From Amborella trichopoda (lineage: Eukaryota; Streptophyta; Magnoliopsida; Amborellales; Amborellaceae): a DNA stretch of 64,000 nt. The notes beneath the pieces were generated by a model. The model saw only the letters and a program-made list of their open reading frames with translations. It made no database searches and had not been told where the DNA came from. A program made the translations under genes and the position numbers. Shown in pieces: positions 37,901 through 50,000 of this stretch. Where the stretch lies: the NCBI RefSeq assembly GCF_000471905.2, contig NW_006497600.1:1949456-2013455 (forward strand), given 5' to 3'. Numbering within the stretch: the stretch's first letter is position 1; every line of letters starts with the position of its first letter.

Positions 37901-40900
37901 CTAATAGAATGTCACTAGTTTCTTATAGAAATATCCATTCTACCCCTCATAATGACCAAAATACCCTTGATTGAAAAAATTTGTATTACAAATTAAGGGT
38001 ATCTAAGTGTCCAAAAATGTTGAGTACATTAAGTACATACTTGATGTGTAGGAGTAGCCTAACAAAACCCTTTTATCAAATGTCAAGCTTATGAATGTGA
38101 TCAAAGTCCCATCATAACGAAACAAATAGGATGAAACCATTGCCACATTAAATGTTAACTAAAAAAATTATGCGGCAGAGTTTTCATTATCAACACAAAT
38201 TAATTACCGTAATTAAATTCGAACTACTTACACAAGTGTTTCTCAAGGAAAAATGATGAGTAACTATTGAAAGCTCATTGAGTTTGATCCATAGTTGTTG
38301 GAAATGGGAGCATTCCATAAGCATTTTAGGAATAGAAATGGATAGAAAACTCATTGGGTTTGATCCATAGTTGTTGGAAATGGGAGCATTCCGTGAGCAT
38401 TCCAACCTTTTGGGAATCACGCTCCCAAACACTTGGAACAACATTAGTAATTATCAAGTCACAAGTTTCATAAGGCAAAAGATTTGAGGTTTTAGAGTAG
38501 CCTTAACCAAGAATCCCCTAATTTTGGAATCAATGTATTAAGTATTCTTAGTCAAGGTTGCCTTAGTATAGGAATCAAGGTCCGCAACCACACTAAACAA
38601 GGGTCTCCTTGGTATTGAGTATTTGAGTGCCGAATCACAGTTCCATGCAAGTGTTGAAATCAAGGTCATCAAATGCCCTTAACTAGATTTCCCCAAGTAC
38701 TATAGTTTCAGTTCACTGGAGCTTCTATATTAAATAAAATAAGTAAAAGTATTTGATTTATTACTAATGAATTTCAAAAATCTTACCCAAAAAAAATTCA
38801 AAAATCTAAGGCATTAATTTTGGGTTCCGGACTTTAGGAATGATGTTAAGTAGAGTTCCTAGACACCCATCCTGATGTTTTTTTTTTTTTTTTTTGTACA
38901 ATTCACCCATCCTGATATTATGCAGAGTTTCTAGACACCCATCCTCATTGAATTAAGAGAGTACAACTTATATTTTTTTTTATAAATTTTAAAGAACATA
39001 ATGTTTCAAATAATGCTTAAAAAATTCCAAGTATTCCATAATATTTTTGCAATCATTCTACCACTAGGGAATGATGAAGTTTACCTTGTTTCAAATAATA
39101 TTTAAAAAACAAAAGTATTCCACAATATTTATGCAACCAATCTCTCACTTGGGAATTATGAAAAAATAAAATTGCCGGATTGGGGGTTGGGATCTGATGC
39201 AATTTGCAGCTCAATGCATGAAATATCATTTGAATTTTGCCCATAAAATTTTTTTTTAAAAAAAATACTTTTAACAAGTTGGATTTTGCTCCCTTTAGAA
39301 CTAGAAGATTTGGTTCTAAGTGTTTTAGGGGCTTTCATAAACCTCCCTCTTAGGGGTTAATAAGAGAAGAGAGGAAGCCTTAGGCGCAAAGTGGGTGGGC
39401 TGCAAGGGGATTAAGAAAATTAATAGGGACAATGAAAGGTGCTTAAAGACAAAAAACAAGGGGTGAAAGGGTTTAAGGGGTTCAAATAAATTTTTCGGGC
39501 GAAATATTTGTCGCAAGATATTTCGAAGTAACATTAGAGAGAATACTAGGATTGTGTTTCCTATTTTGGGGTGTACTGAGATATTTTCCTTACAAAATAT
39601 GTAACATATATAAATTATATCACACAACTCAAATAGCTCCTTTTGTAGAGAATGTGGCCCTCATTCATATGGTTGGAGGTACGAACCCTCCTAAGTGTGC
39701 TCTTTATTTTTCAAATGTTACTATATGATATAGTTTTGAACAGTAAAAAAGGAAGGGTTGGAATCCCAAACCTTGTGGTTAACTATATTGAAGTACACTT
39801 TACCAGCCCATTGTAAGTCTCGAAGAGTTGTTAATTGACCCAATTTTCAGTTCATCATGACATGCCATATAGCGCTCTGAAAAAAAAACATAACCCAAAA
39901 CTCCAACTGAAATTGGGAATCTCTAAGAAACATGAGTACGCATATATAATAATGTATTGCGGAACAAAAATAAAAAACAACCTTAGAACTGATAGCCCTT
40001 AAATGGTCATGAATCCCAAAATCACCAACTTGGCCTTTGAGCTTAAATGGTCATGAATCCCAAAATCTCCCACTTGGCCTTTGAGATATAGACATTTTAT
40101 TGCAAGGTGCTTTGTCTGTTCAAAGCTTTGGAATTTAGGGTTTCTTTCCGCAACTCACTACTGCAATAGTTAGGATCATCAAAACTCAACAATTCTTTAG
40201 CACGGGGTTTTTGCTACTTCATCCTTTCATCACTTAGGCTTCCGCTTAGTGGGCATACATATCGATTTGGGTGAAGGAGGTCAAGCGCTCAAACCCTTGA
40301 AGTTTGTCCCAAAAGCCCAAGCATGCTGACCAAGACTTTTTTTTTCCCCTTTCAGGTCTCCAAAATTTACAGTTTCCATAACTCGAGGTATCAAAAACCA
40401 TGTGACACTGCATCATTATGGTTTATGCAGCTCTGACCTTCTTGAAAGGTTTTGAAACTAAAGCCTTCTTCCACCGAAATTTATTTAGAAAGGAAGAAGC
40501 ATGTCTTCACAATCCTCTACAACCTTTTTGCATCCATTCAATCTATCTTATCTTCCTTCTATTCAAGCTCTATAGTGTCTTTACAATTCGCTTGCCTATA
40601 TATTCCATACAGGGTCTAAAGTTCCCCAAGTTTTAGAGAGAAATGTTGCTCTTGAGGGGATAACAGTCATCGTTAGAATGCCTGTGTTTAGTAATATGTT
40701 GGTTGGCTATTGACAGAGGTAAGAGCATGAGAGAGTTGCCAAAAAAAGGAGGGGGGAGGACAAATGAGTGGTTTGCAAACCAAATAATTGTGCTTTCAAT
40801 CCATTTTTATCCCATTTTTTAAGCTTGTTTTAAGCGTTTAAAGTTGTTTTAGGTTTTATTTTACTTTTCCTACATTTTTCTATTTTTCACATTTTTCACA

Positions 40901-42549
40901 TTTTTTTCGTTTATTAATACTTTTACAGCCTCTTGGCCCTGTGCAGGCCTCGGTCAAGTAATTCGCCTCAACCAATGGGCAAGTTCCTTGGTCAAGGTGA
41001 GTCCTGACACATTGAGTCTTAAAAATGAACTAATTCAAGAGACGCCATCAACTTATGGTTTGAAGTGGAAACCAAATGCGCCCTTTATTTTCATCCATGT
41101 CACCCATAATCTTCACCGTCCCACCCTAAAGCCTAAATAAAATAAAACTGAAAGGGCTATCATACCATATCTCGTAGCACCCTAAAATTTTCGGTCATTC
41201 ATCCATCCACACCCTACATCAAAAACATAAGAACCCCAATCATCCGACCACACCATAACTAATAATCATAAACCCTAGTTTGGCAAAGCCCTGGCCTCAC
41301 CAACCCTAGACAACTTAACATACACTCCTCGAACTCTACACAAACCTTGCAACCTAAACCCTAATTTTTCATCCACCACACTAACACAAAATAGCCATCA
41401 AACATAAACCTTAACTTCCATCCATGCCAACCATATATATTTTTCAACTCCCTACCCTAAACCCTAACCGTACCACCACACTATATCTCTTGGTGTCCTA
41501 AAACCCTGAAGTATTCATCCATCCATGCCCCATATCCAAAGGATTCAAACCCTAATCATCCAACCACGCCATACATTTTCTACCCAAAACCTTATTTACC
41601 AAAGACCTAACTCCGACAAGCACTTTGACCCACGCACAAGCACTGCAATCCAAACCCGGACCTATCCATAATCCTAAAAATCCAAACCTTAGTCCACTCA
41701 TGTGCGATCTCTTTGACAATCCTACATTACATAGCCCACATTTTCATTAAAAATCATCTCTCTGTTTCTTTTTTTTCTTGAAGGGGACGGGGATTGAGAT
41801 TGGCATTCGCGTCTTTAGGTTGCCTTTGAGTACCAGACACAACACCAAGCCACTGTCATTTCCCAAATTTCTGATCGTTTCTTTCACTGAAATTTGTGGC
41901 ATATTACCAGGCTAAACAGTTTTTCTCTCATTCCAGGTACTGTAACCGTTAATAGAATCCTAGAAATCGTATGAATTGATATTCCCAGCATAAGTTTGAG
42001 ATACCAAAAAATCCCTAACGACAAACCCAAAAAAGTACATTTCTTTGCCAAAGAAAAGAAAAATCAAACTGCACATCATAAAAATGTAATACAACAAGGC
42101 AAATTTCGTTGACAAAGAGAAGTAAAATCAACCCGCACAGATGAAAATAAAGTAAGGTAGAATGTTTTACCCAGGAAAAATGGGCGAAGAATAAAGTAGC
42201 TTTTTTGGGCAAATGAATAAAGTAGCATTGTCAGCATTGCTATCAGAAAAAGGGAAACAAGATAACCATTATCGAAGAACCAAGATTTTGGTAATGGATA
42301 GCATTTAAACAAGTATACACAAAGATGAGAGAGATAGAGAGCTATTTGACAAGCTAAGCGATTTTTTTACACTGAAACAGCACATAAACAAATCTCCAGT
42401 GAATGTGAGCGATAAAGTTGCAGACATTACATGGTATCCTGAGATCTAAGTAAGAATAGAGAGTGAAAACTCATACCATTTTGGGTGCGAACGTCTTGGC
42501 CTGACTGGCGTTCTCCCATTATATCAAGGGTTTGCGAGGAGATCGCCAT
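28944..42549 (-). CDS. CCT1: T-complex protein 1 subunit alpha (CCT1/TCP-1 alpha)
   Basis: Seventeen minus-strand exons: 42549-42477, 37272-37208, 36632-36543, 36150-36064, 35940-35881, 35504-35454, 35364-35269, 34733-34668, 34061-33844, 32437-32341, 32259-32173, 31156-31022, 30686-30582, 30385-30257, 30156-30053, 29392-29302, 29030-28944. All are GT-AG and keep frame; the product is 546 aa, close to the usual 545. It is one of eight subunits of the cytosolic CCT chaperonin that folds actin and tubulin using ATP. Visible signatures are [11 protein letters not shown] (36-46), TNDGATIL in exon 3, [11 protein letters not shown] with the catalytic Asp (85-95), GGGAVE in exon 14, and [10 protein letters not shown] in exon 15. 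The N-terminus [16 protein letters not shown] identifies the alpha subunit. The C-terminus is acidic. Intron 1 is about 5.2 kb; the 212-N gap lies in intron 15 and removes no codons. Confidence 0.97.
29662..30047. other. Assembly gap with simple-sequence flanks inside CCT1 intron 15
   Basis: Poly-G and (GA)n on the left (29660-29705) lead into 103 bases of cgt/gta-type triplet text, then 212 Ns (29809-30020), then poly-G and (GA)n again. The repeated G/GA text on both sides suggests the gap lies within a GGGG-GAGA tract. The triplet text at 29706-29808 is probably assembly noise. Confidence 0.8.
38265..38405. repeat. Tandem pair in CCT1 intron 1
   Basis: The text ctcattgagtttgatccata, then gttgttggaaatgggagcat, occurs twice about 80 bases apart with very few changes. 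Confidence 0.9.
40000..40085. repeat. Short tandem pair in CCT1 intron 1
   Basis: Two adjacent copies of about 44 bp share ttaaatggtcatgaatccca, then aaatc, and acttggcctttgag. Confidence 0.92.
41100..41740. repeat. C-rich tandem repeat, period about 318 bp, with telomere-like boxes
   Basis: Two degenerate units share tatctc-t-g, ttcatccatccac/atgcccc, atcatcc-accac-ccata and accctaa motifs. The text is pyrimidine-rich on the plus strand and holds several ccctaaaccctaa stretches. These are interspersed rather than a pure telomere array. Confidence 0.65.
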
Positions 42550-42613
42550 AGGTGTCCGCCTGGTTCAGTGGGCGAGAAACTAGGGTCTGGTTCCGCGATG
42601 CTCTTTACAAAAA

Positions 42614-42623
42614 ACTAGGGTTT
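42614..42623 (-). promoter_or_regulatory. Telo-box-like element upstream of CCT1
   Basis: On the minus strand AAACCCTAGT occurs about 65 bases upstream of the CCT1 start codon, probably in the 5' UTR. Such boxes are frequent in plant genes for growth and translation. Function is inferred. Confidence 0.45.
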
Positions 42624-42766
42624 CGAGATGGATCTCGTATGGAGTGTGCAGTGTTCAATTGTAGAGAGAGAGGGGAGAAGGGGTTTAGAGAGAGTCTGCT
42701 AAATGAATTTTGAGGGAAAAACGATGTGTTTCAAAAGGCATCTCGATTCTTCTCGTATAAAATTTA

Positions 42767-42960
42767 GGACCCAGTTTTTATGCGGCCAAGCCCGCATATG
42801 CAGAAATACGCGCCTTTTAATAAGTATTTTTTGAAATGGATTTTAAGAATTAATTTTTAATGACATGTAATCTATAATATGGAGGTCATGAATATAAAAA
42901 ATAAATAAAATTTAAAAACTAAAAATAATAATTTTAATAAAAATGTATTTAAACTGTTAG
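42767..42960 (-). repeat. Repeat shared by the CCT1 and fibrillin upstream regions (copy 1)
   Basis: Read on the minus strand it runs attcatgacctccatatta, attacatgt, catatgcgggc and ctgggtcct. The same order appears on the plus strand at about 52690-52860. Both copies are a few hundred bases from a start codon. No target duplication or terminal repeats were fixed. Confidence 0.7.
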
Positions 42961-43180
42961 TTTCAATTGTTTTTAGATAAACAAGAGTGATTTGAATGTC
43001 TTGTACTAAAACTAAATGGTGAGGGTAACTCAGATAGAAATAAATGGCAAGAATCCAAAGGGAATGTGTAGAGTTCCTATTAGTTAAAGTTACTATTGGA
43101 TCAAGTTAGATTTAATGGACTTAAAAAAAAAAAAACCATGCGAAGCATTGCAAAATATAAGTATGAATATCATTTCACTT

Positions 43181-43557
43181 AGGTTTATATAAGGTGCCCA
43201 CCTTATACTATATAACTAAGGCACACCATTAAATTTACCAATAAATTTTGTTTCGATGTTGGAAACCGTGTGATGGCTTAAAAATCTATATTCAACCCAA
43301 GTTATGAAATTTAAAAAATAGGCAAATCAAGCAGATCTATAAATTTTTTAAAATTTTGAAAATAAACGGTCTAGATAACTTGTTACAACATACACTATTT
43401 TCAGGACTTCAAATTATTTTTTTCTTCTATCTATATATCTTGATGTCCAAATAATCAATTAGAAGATATTCCAACTTTGAACCTCTATTTTCTATTGATT
43501 TTTTAGGTGCACTTTACTTCTACATTTTCAGTTTGGAGCCTTAGATAAGCTTTTTTT
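43181..43557 (-). mobile_element. Hairpin-tipped repeat element, copy 2
   Basis: The left tip is tataaggtg-cc-caccttata (43188-43207), two perfect 9-bp arms. The interior on this strand has atatcttgatgtccaaataa, matching the inverted core of other copies. The right tip (about 43535-43557) is degenerate. Non-coding. Confidence 0.6.
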
Positions 43558-43805
43558 GTTAATATTTATCAAATTACTCGTGAGATGAACAATTTAATAC
43601 TTTACTCATGTCTTTTGATTTTATTTGAAAATTTCCCGTAAGAAAACACATGATCTTGAGTAGAAATAGTTGCAAATGGTTAGATTTATATCTTATGTTT
43701 ATTTTGATCAATTCCCTAAGTATCAATTTTAAAAATAAAATTTGCAATTTATTGGTATGAAGGTTATGAAGTTGGAATATTTTAATGTTGGATGAGGTCA
43801 CCATA

Positions 43806-44195
43806 GATCTTATGATAGCCTATAAATCTATATCACCTTTAACTGTAGAATTTGAAGCCAAAAAAATATGTAGATCATGCATTCTTATGAACATTTGAAA
43901 TGGACAGATCATAAAATGTTTTGCACAATACATTATTATAGGAGCTTCAAATCCTACGAATATTTGTAGATTATGATAAAATAGAGGAAGGTTAAAGAGA
44001 GGTTATATCAGGCGAGCTTGCCAACAATCCCTATATCTCACACCATCCATCTGAGCTGGACAATGGAGATTGCATCCAGAAATGGAGAAAAGGTGTAACT
44101 TTCATTGTCCAACTAAATTGGATGGTGCGGATGGTTGGCCCTCATGCACCCGTACCACTCATAAAACACTTTTACCTAAACAATAATATGTATTT
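43806..44195 (+). repeat. Direct repeat flanking the copia element, left copy
   Basis: It starts gatcttatgatagcctataa and ends at tattt, immediately against the 3' LTR. The same text in the same direction follows the other LTR at 48623-49018, with roughly nine in ten bases matching by eye. It has no coding frame. Confidence 0.93.
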
Positions 44196-44843
<648 letters not shown>

Positions 44844-44967
44844 ATCTCCACCTTGGCTTGAATTTTGTCGAGCCACTCTGAAGATAACCTGAATATGTCT
44901 CTATCCCTGTACCTCCAAAAAGGGACGTGACTGCACCCCCACCTATCATGGGGTGCTTCCCTCAGTC

Positions 44968-45588
44968 TCAACAATGAGTGACATTAAGCAAGTCCAAGTA
45001 AAGCTTGAACTTCTCCATAGTGACCGGCTTTATAAGTATATTTGAAGGGTTGTCATTTGTATGAATTTTTTTCATGTGAATGATTCTTTCTGATACAAGC
45101 TCCCTGATATTGTGATATTGCACATCAATGTGTTTTGTCCTTGTATGAAACACTTGATTCTTTGCAATATTTATGACACTCTGACTATCATAATACAACA
45201 CAATACCTTGCTCCACCCCCAACTCACGAGCCAAACCAGTCGACCAGATCGCCTCCATTGCAACATCAACTGCTCCCATGTACTCTGCCTCTGTCGTAGA
45301 CAAGGTAATCGTGGGTTGAAGCATTGCCTTTCATGAAATAGTTCCACCTGCTAGTGTGAAGACATACCTTGTAGTATACCTCCGCTTGTCTAAATCACCA
45401 GCATAGTCGAAATCAACATATCCCACTAGTTTTGTAGAGCTTATCTTCCTACTGAACATAATTCCAAGATCTAACGTCTTACTCAGACATCTAAAAATCC
45501 ACTTGATTGCATTCCAATGTTCCATGCCAGGATTACATGTATTGACTAACAACACTGACAGCATGAGATAAATCCGGCCTGCTACCAA
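44968..45588 (-). pseudogene. copia RNase H region, broken
   Basis: Two minus-strand segments in one frame, 45588-45334 and 45324-44968, are separated by a TGA where the family has Trp in the ISWK motif. The parts include DFDYAGD, STTEAEYMG, YYDSQSVINIAKN and HTRTKHIDVQYH, the usual copia RNase H landmarks. Upstream, the join to the RT segment needs a frameshift near 45540. Confidence 0.9.
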
Positions 45589-46264
45589 CTATAGCATACA
45601 TAAGGCATCCGACTGCACAAGCATAAGGCATCAGAGACATCTGCTCTATCTCCTCATCCATAGTGAGATACTGTTGTTCAGATAACTTGAAATGACTCGT
45701 CAATGGAATGGTAACTGACTTGGCATTTTTCATGTTGAAACGCTTTAGCACATTTTCTACATACCTTTTATGAGTTACCCAGAGTTTACCTGCACTTTTA
45801 TTTATATGAATCTTCATACCAATGATCCTATTAGCAACCCCTAGATTCTTCATATCAAACTCATAACTTAACATAGACTCAAGAGAGGTTATGTCATATG
45901 CATTATTGGCAGCGATGAGCATGTCATCAACGTAAAGCATCAAGAGAATAAGGGAATTATCATAAAAAACTTTAAAATAAATACAACAATTATACTCACT
46001 TCTTAAATAGCCAATTCGTACCATAAAATAGTCGAAGCGCTTGTACCACTGCCTGAGAGATTGTTTAAGACCATAAAGCGATCTCTTGAGCAGGCAAATT
46101 TGATCTTCCTTTCCATGCACCTTGAAGTCTTCAGGTTGCTCCATAAAGATTTGTTCATCCAGATCACTATGAAGAAACATTCTCTTCACATCAAGTTGTT
46201 ATAGCTCCAAATCAAACATGGCTACTAAAACAAGTAATAACCTTATTGAAGTGTGCTTAACAAC
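45533..46264 (-). pseudogene. copia reverse transcriptase segment, N-terminally truncated
   Basis: The open part is 46189-45533 and holds the YVDD catalytic motif (LMLYVDDMLIAAN), SLYGLKQSLRQWYKRF and GSRPDLSHAV. Upstream, 46264-46190 is RT-like (VVKHTSIR, LDVK) but contains a stop. The beginning of RT is absent because an LTR-like fragment starts at 46265. Confidence 0.92.
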
Positions 46265-46783
46265 TGTCACGCCCCAAGAATTTACAATACTAATATTCTT
46301 GAGATGTGACAGTCAAAACATATATACATCTCTTTTTAGGACAAATTTACAATGGCGAATTATTACAAAGTAACAAAAGAAAGCTTAAGCACAACTACAA
46401 TATCTTCCAAAGTTTATCCTGACGAGCACTCAAAATGAAACCGCAATTATTCTGAAAAAATGTTTACCATAGTTTGATGAGTTTGGCTACTCAGTAAGTG
46501 ATTATCGTAATCCTAAAAATAATCATGGTTGAAAGATATCAATATTTTCAAAAAGGAGATCTATTAACATAAATGCGTCAACAGTTTCACTTTCAAAAAT
46601 GCATAATTAAGTATAATTCAAAATGCGTATAAAATTTTAACGTCAGTGGATAATTCAAAAGATTTCACAAAATACCCTACTAGCGTCCCAAGTACGTTAC
46701 CTATATACCCCATCAGCGTCCTGATGGGTCAACTTAATCCCTATTGGCGTCCCAGATAGGTCCACTTAATCCCTACAGGTCCA
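46265..46783. mobile_element. LTR-like fragment replacing the copia integrase
   Basis: It starts tgtcacgcccca, a terminus common to plant gypsy-type LTRs, and ends ctacaggtcca. Near the end (about 46675-46783) it has 30-odd-bp tandem units with cctactagcgtcccaa / catcagcgtcctgatggg / tattggcgtcccagatagg. It is non-coding. The flanking copia parts (RT on the left, end of the protease/pre-integrase region on the right) are not adjacent in an intact element, and no 5-bp duplication is seen (acaac versus ctcat). Gypsy origin is an inference. Confidence 0.7.
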
Positions 46784-47190
46784 CTCATCTGTGCTGGATT
46801 GTACATCTGTGGTTACAAAAACTCTATATGTAACTATATCCCCTATCAACCTGTACACGTTCCCATCCATCTGACATTTCATGACAACCATAGATCCCAT
46901 ACTAACCTTGAATACTCCACCTGTTGCTGTATACTTGCAATCATTCGAGTCAAAAGCCTCCAAGGATATTAAGTTTTTCTTTAATTGTGGGATATGCCTC
47001 ACATCTGATAAGATTCGTACTATCCCAGCAAATATTTTGATTTTGATAGTTCTTATTCCAATGGTCTTGCATATCGCATCATTCCCCATTAGAACAGACC
47101 CACCACTATATAATTTGTAGGTTTCGAACCAGTTTCTTTTTGGGCACATATGAAAAGAACATCCAGAATCTAAAATCCAAGAATCAGTAA
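46784..47190 (-). pseudogene. copia protease and start of the pre-integrase region
   Basis: The minus strand carries WILDSGCSFHMCP at about 47190-47146, the aspartic protease active-site region, continuing through SGGSVLMGNDA, VLSDVRHIPQLKKNLISLE and YRLIGD. The frame runs out at the junction with the LTR-like fragment. Stops lie just upstream, cutting it from gag. Confidence 0.88.
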
Positions 47191-47191
47191 A

Positions 47192-48050
47192 TTAATTCTT
47201 ACCTGAAGATATAGAGAGAAGATCCCCATAATCTCTGTCAGAGCTATCAACCATGCTAGCTTCATCAGATGCTTTTCCTATTTCTATCATCTTTATATCA
47301 TTATTTCTTTTTGTATAATCTCTCTTCATGTGATCTTCCTTTTTGTAGTAATAGCAAATAAACTTGCCCTTCTCTTTTGATTTTGACCGACTTCTGCTTC
47401 CAGACCTTCTTTGATTTGATCTGCCCCTTTCATGACTCTCTTTGTGTTTTCCAAAGAAATATTCTCCTTGTGATTTAATACTGCTAGCCTTCTTCATTGT
47501 CTCGTTTAACATAAGAGTAGCAGTAATTTCGTTTGTCTCAAGAGTCTCCTTCCCATACAGTAGAGTCGTAACCAGGTAATCGTATGATCATGAAAGCGAA
47601 GCCAACAAAAGAAGGGCATTGTCTTTATTTTCGATTTCAACCTCAAGGCTTGCTAACTGGCTTATGATCTGGTTGAACTCGTTGAGATGTTCAAGCAGAT
47701 CCGTATCTTCTTCCATCTGAAGAGAATACAACTACTTCTACAATAACAACTTGTTCATCAGAGATTTTGTCATGTAGATACTCTCGAGTTTTGTCCTAAC
47801 CTCTCGAGCAATTTCGAGGTCCACCACATAACGCAAGGCATCATCTGATGTATTCAGACGAATCACGCTTACTGCATTTTCCTCCATCTCTTGCCACTCT
47901 TCATCGTCTATATTTGCTGTTTTTTTCGATTTCCCTAACACAACCTTAACCAAACCTTGTTGTATCAAAAGATCCTTAATCCTTCATCGCCAAAGAGTGA
48001 AGTTGTTCTTTCCATTTAACCTCTCAATGTCATACTTGACGCTTGAGCCC
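47192..48050 (-). pseudogene. copia gag remnants
   Basis: The gag start, MTGKGSSVKYDIERLNGKNN, is read at about 48066-47984, with later pieces at 47968-47738 and 47512-47192. The zinc knuckle is degenerate: CYYYKKEDHMKRDY has Tyr where two of the Cys ligands should be. Frames are interrupted by stops and shifts. Confidence 0.85.
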
Positions 48051-48114
48051 TTTCCTGTCATCGTGGTAGAAAACCCCAGAACGCGGAATAACCTGGTAGG
48101 CTCTGATACTAATT

Positions 48115-48622
48115 TGTAAAAATGAAAAACAGTAAAAACTAGAAAGAAGAAATAAACACAAAAGAAATAGACAACCAACCACAACACAAAGATATACGTA
48201 GTTCGGCAACATACCTACATCCACGGGATATCAGAGCTTCTTTACTGATGATAGAGAATAGGGTTACAATAGCTCTCTTCCTCACGCCTCTCTGTTATAT
48301 CTGATTACAAAATAGATATGCGTTTTTCCCCTTAACCCTAAAAAACCCTTCATCGCAACAATATATCGAGTTTCAGATAGATGGTACAAATTACCGAAAT
48401 ACCCTATATATAGATATATATCGAATCTCACATATATCGAATCCCATGTACGGGTATCCGAAATTTTCTTTGGGGGCTATCGCCTCCCAACCCCCGCAGG
48501 GGCCGAGTCAACTGAGTCCACCTGGCCGGACGGTCCTTCGAGCCTCAAGCCCTTCGAGCTTTTAACGGCCCTCCGAAGTCGTTCTTTTGACTCTACCTTG
48601 GTTGATATATTTTCTCATATAA
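48115..48622 (-). repeat. 5' LTR of the copia element, end-truncated
   Basis: It aligns with the 3' LTR over gggttacaatagctct, cccttaaccctaaaaaaccc and tagatggtacaaattacc. It lacks petA but carries a GC-rich filler of about 100 bp (48462-48562) not in the other LTR. Its outer end stops at ttctcatataa, so about 20 terminal bases seen in the 3' LTR are missing. Confidence 0.88.
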
Positions 48623-49018
48623 GATCTTATGATAGCCTATAAATCTATTGTCACCTTTACCTGTAGAATTTGAAGCCCAAAAACTATGTAGATCAAGCAT
48701 TCTTATGAACATTTGAAATGGACAGATCATAAAATGTTTTGCAAAATGCACTACTATAGGAGCTTCAAATCCTACAAATATTCATAGATTATGATAAAAT
48801 AGAGGGAGGCTATATTAGAGAGAGGTTATATCATGTGAGCTTGCCTGCAATCCCCGTATCTCACACCATCCATCTGAGTTGGACAATAGAGATTGCATCC
48901 ATAAATGGAGAAAAGGTGCAATTTTCATTATCCAACTAAACTGGACGGTACAGATGGTTGGCCCTCATGCACCTGTGCCACTCATAAAACACTTTGCCTA
49001 AACAATAAAATGCATTTT
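48623..49018 (+). repeat. Direct repeat flanking the copia element, right copy
   Basis: Matches 43806-44195 in the same direction from gatcttatgatagcctataa to aataaaatgcatttt. It abuts the truncated LTR end. Downstream host text then begins with cccactaattgag. Confidence 0.93.
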
Positions 49019-49565
49019 CCCACTAATTGAGACTAACTACGTGTATTCTGGTCCGCTATTTTTCTATATTAAGGGTCATACCCTCAAAGAGGGCGAAGTC
49101 CCCATAAACCTCCATGGTTTAATGACACTCACTAATTTGTCCTTTTTGTTAACCCAAACTTATAGCCAATAGTATGTGATCTCAATATTTATGGCTTGTA
49201 AAAAGGGAAAAAGAGGTGGCCAGCATATGTCCTTAGAAATATAGAATGAAATATTTAGAAATGATTAACCATTGTAGCCTCTGATGACGTTGAGAAACAC
49301 TTAACTTTTAAGTTCTCAAACAATCCAAACAGAATGAGCTTCTATCTATGAAATATTGGCTTGAAACCAATTTCTCACTTCTTACCCTAATCGCAGTGAA
49401 AGATTGTTCTATGCTTAGGGTTCACATGAAACTCAAAAATATAAAATATGTCCCAAAGAAATATAATTTAGGGTTCACATCAAAGTTAGGCAATTTGAAG
49501 AAAACTAGATATGAAATAATAACAACTTTTTAAAGTGCCAGACAACCACCATTTCTTATTGGGTG

Positions 49566-50000
49566 TAGTTTATATATGGTGTCAACTTTAAACAATCAAA
49601 TTAAAATGTACTTCTATCTTGTAGTATGGTGTCAACTTTTTACAATCAAAGTAAAACATACTTTTAAATCTTAGTAAAATATGCAGTTTTTCGGTGTTAG
49701 AAACACGATTGCCTAAAGGTCTATTTTCATACCACATTATAAAATTTCAAGCTCGATAAATGATGTAGCTTATGCAGATCTATAGATACTAAAAATAAAA
49801 AAAAAATAGATAGTCTAGATAATGTGTCACGAGACACATTATTTTAAAGATTTTCATTTTTTTTTTCATAGTTATATAGCTTGAGGTTGAGATGATCAAT
49901 ATTAGAGTTTTTCAACTTCAAAACAACCTTTTAGGGTAGATTCTTTAGGTGCATATTACTTGTACAATATAAGGTTGACACCTTATATAACCTTTTTGCT
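49566..50000 (-). mobile_element. Hairpin-tipped repeat element, copy 3
   Basis: The left end has tatggtgtcaactttaaaca, with a second partial copy of it about 60 bases on. The right tip is tataaggt-tgac-accttata with 8-bp arms. The interior has gaggttgagatgatcaatat, the inverted family core. Non-coding. Confidence 0.62.

Larger units (their letters stand above)
37273..42476 (-). other. Long first intron of CCT1
   Basis: The 5.2-kb intron separates a 73-nt first exon from the rest of CCT1. It contains a tandem pair around 38265-38405, a short tandem pair at 40000-40085, a poly-T run near 38878-38896, and a C-rich tandem repeat at 41100-41740. No coding sequence is seen. Long first introns often carry enhancer or expression-boosting sequence in plants; nothing specific is visible here. 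Confidence 0.8.

Noticed and set aside
41230..41520. Interstitial telomere from a chromosome fusion
   Set aside because: The ccctaa motifs are scattered inside a longer degenerate repeat, not a continuous head-to-tail array.
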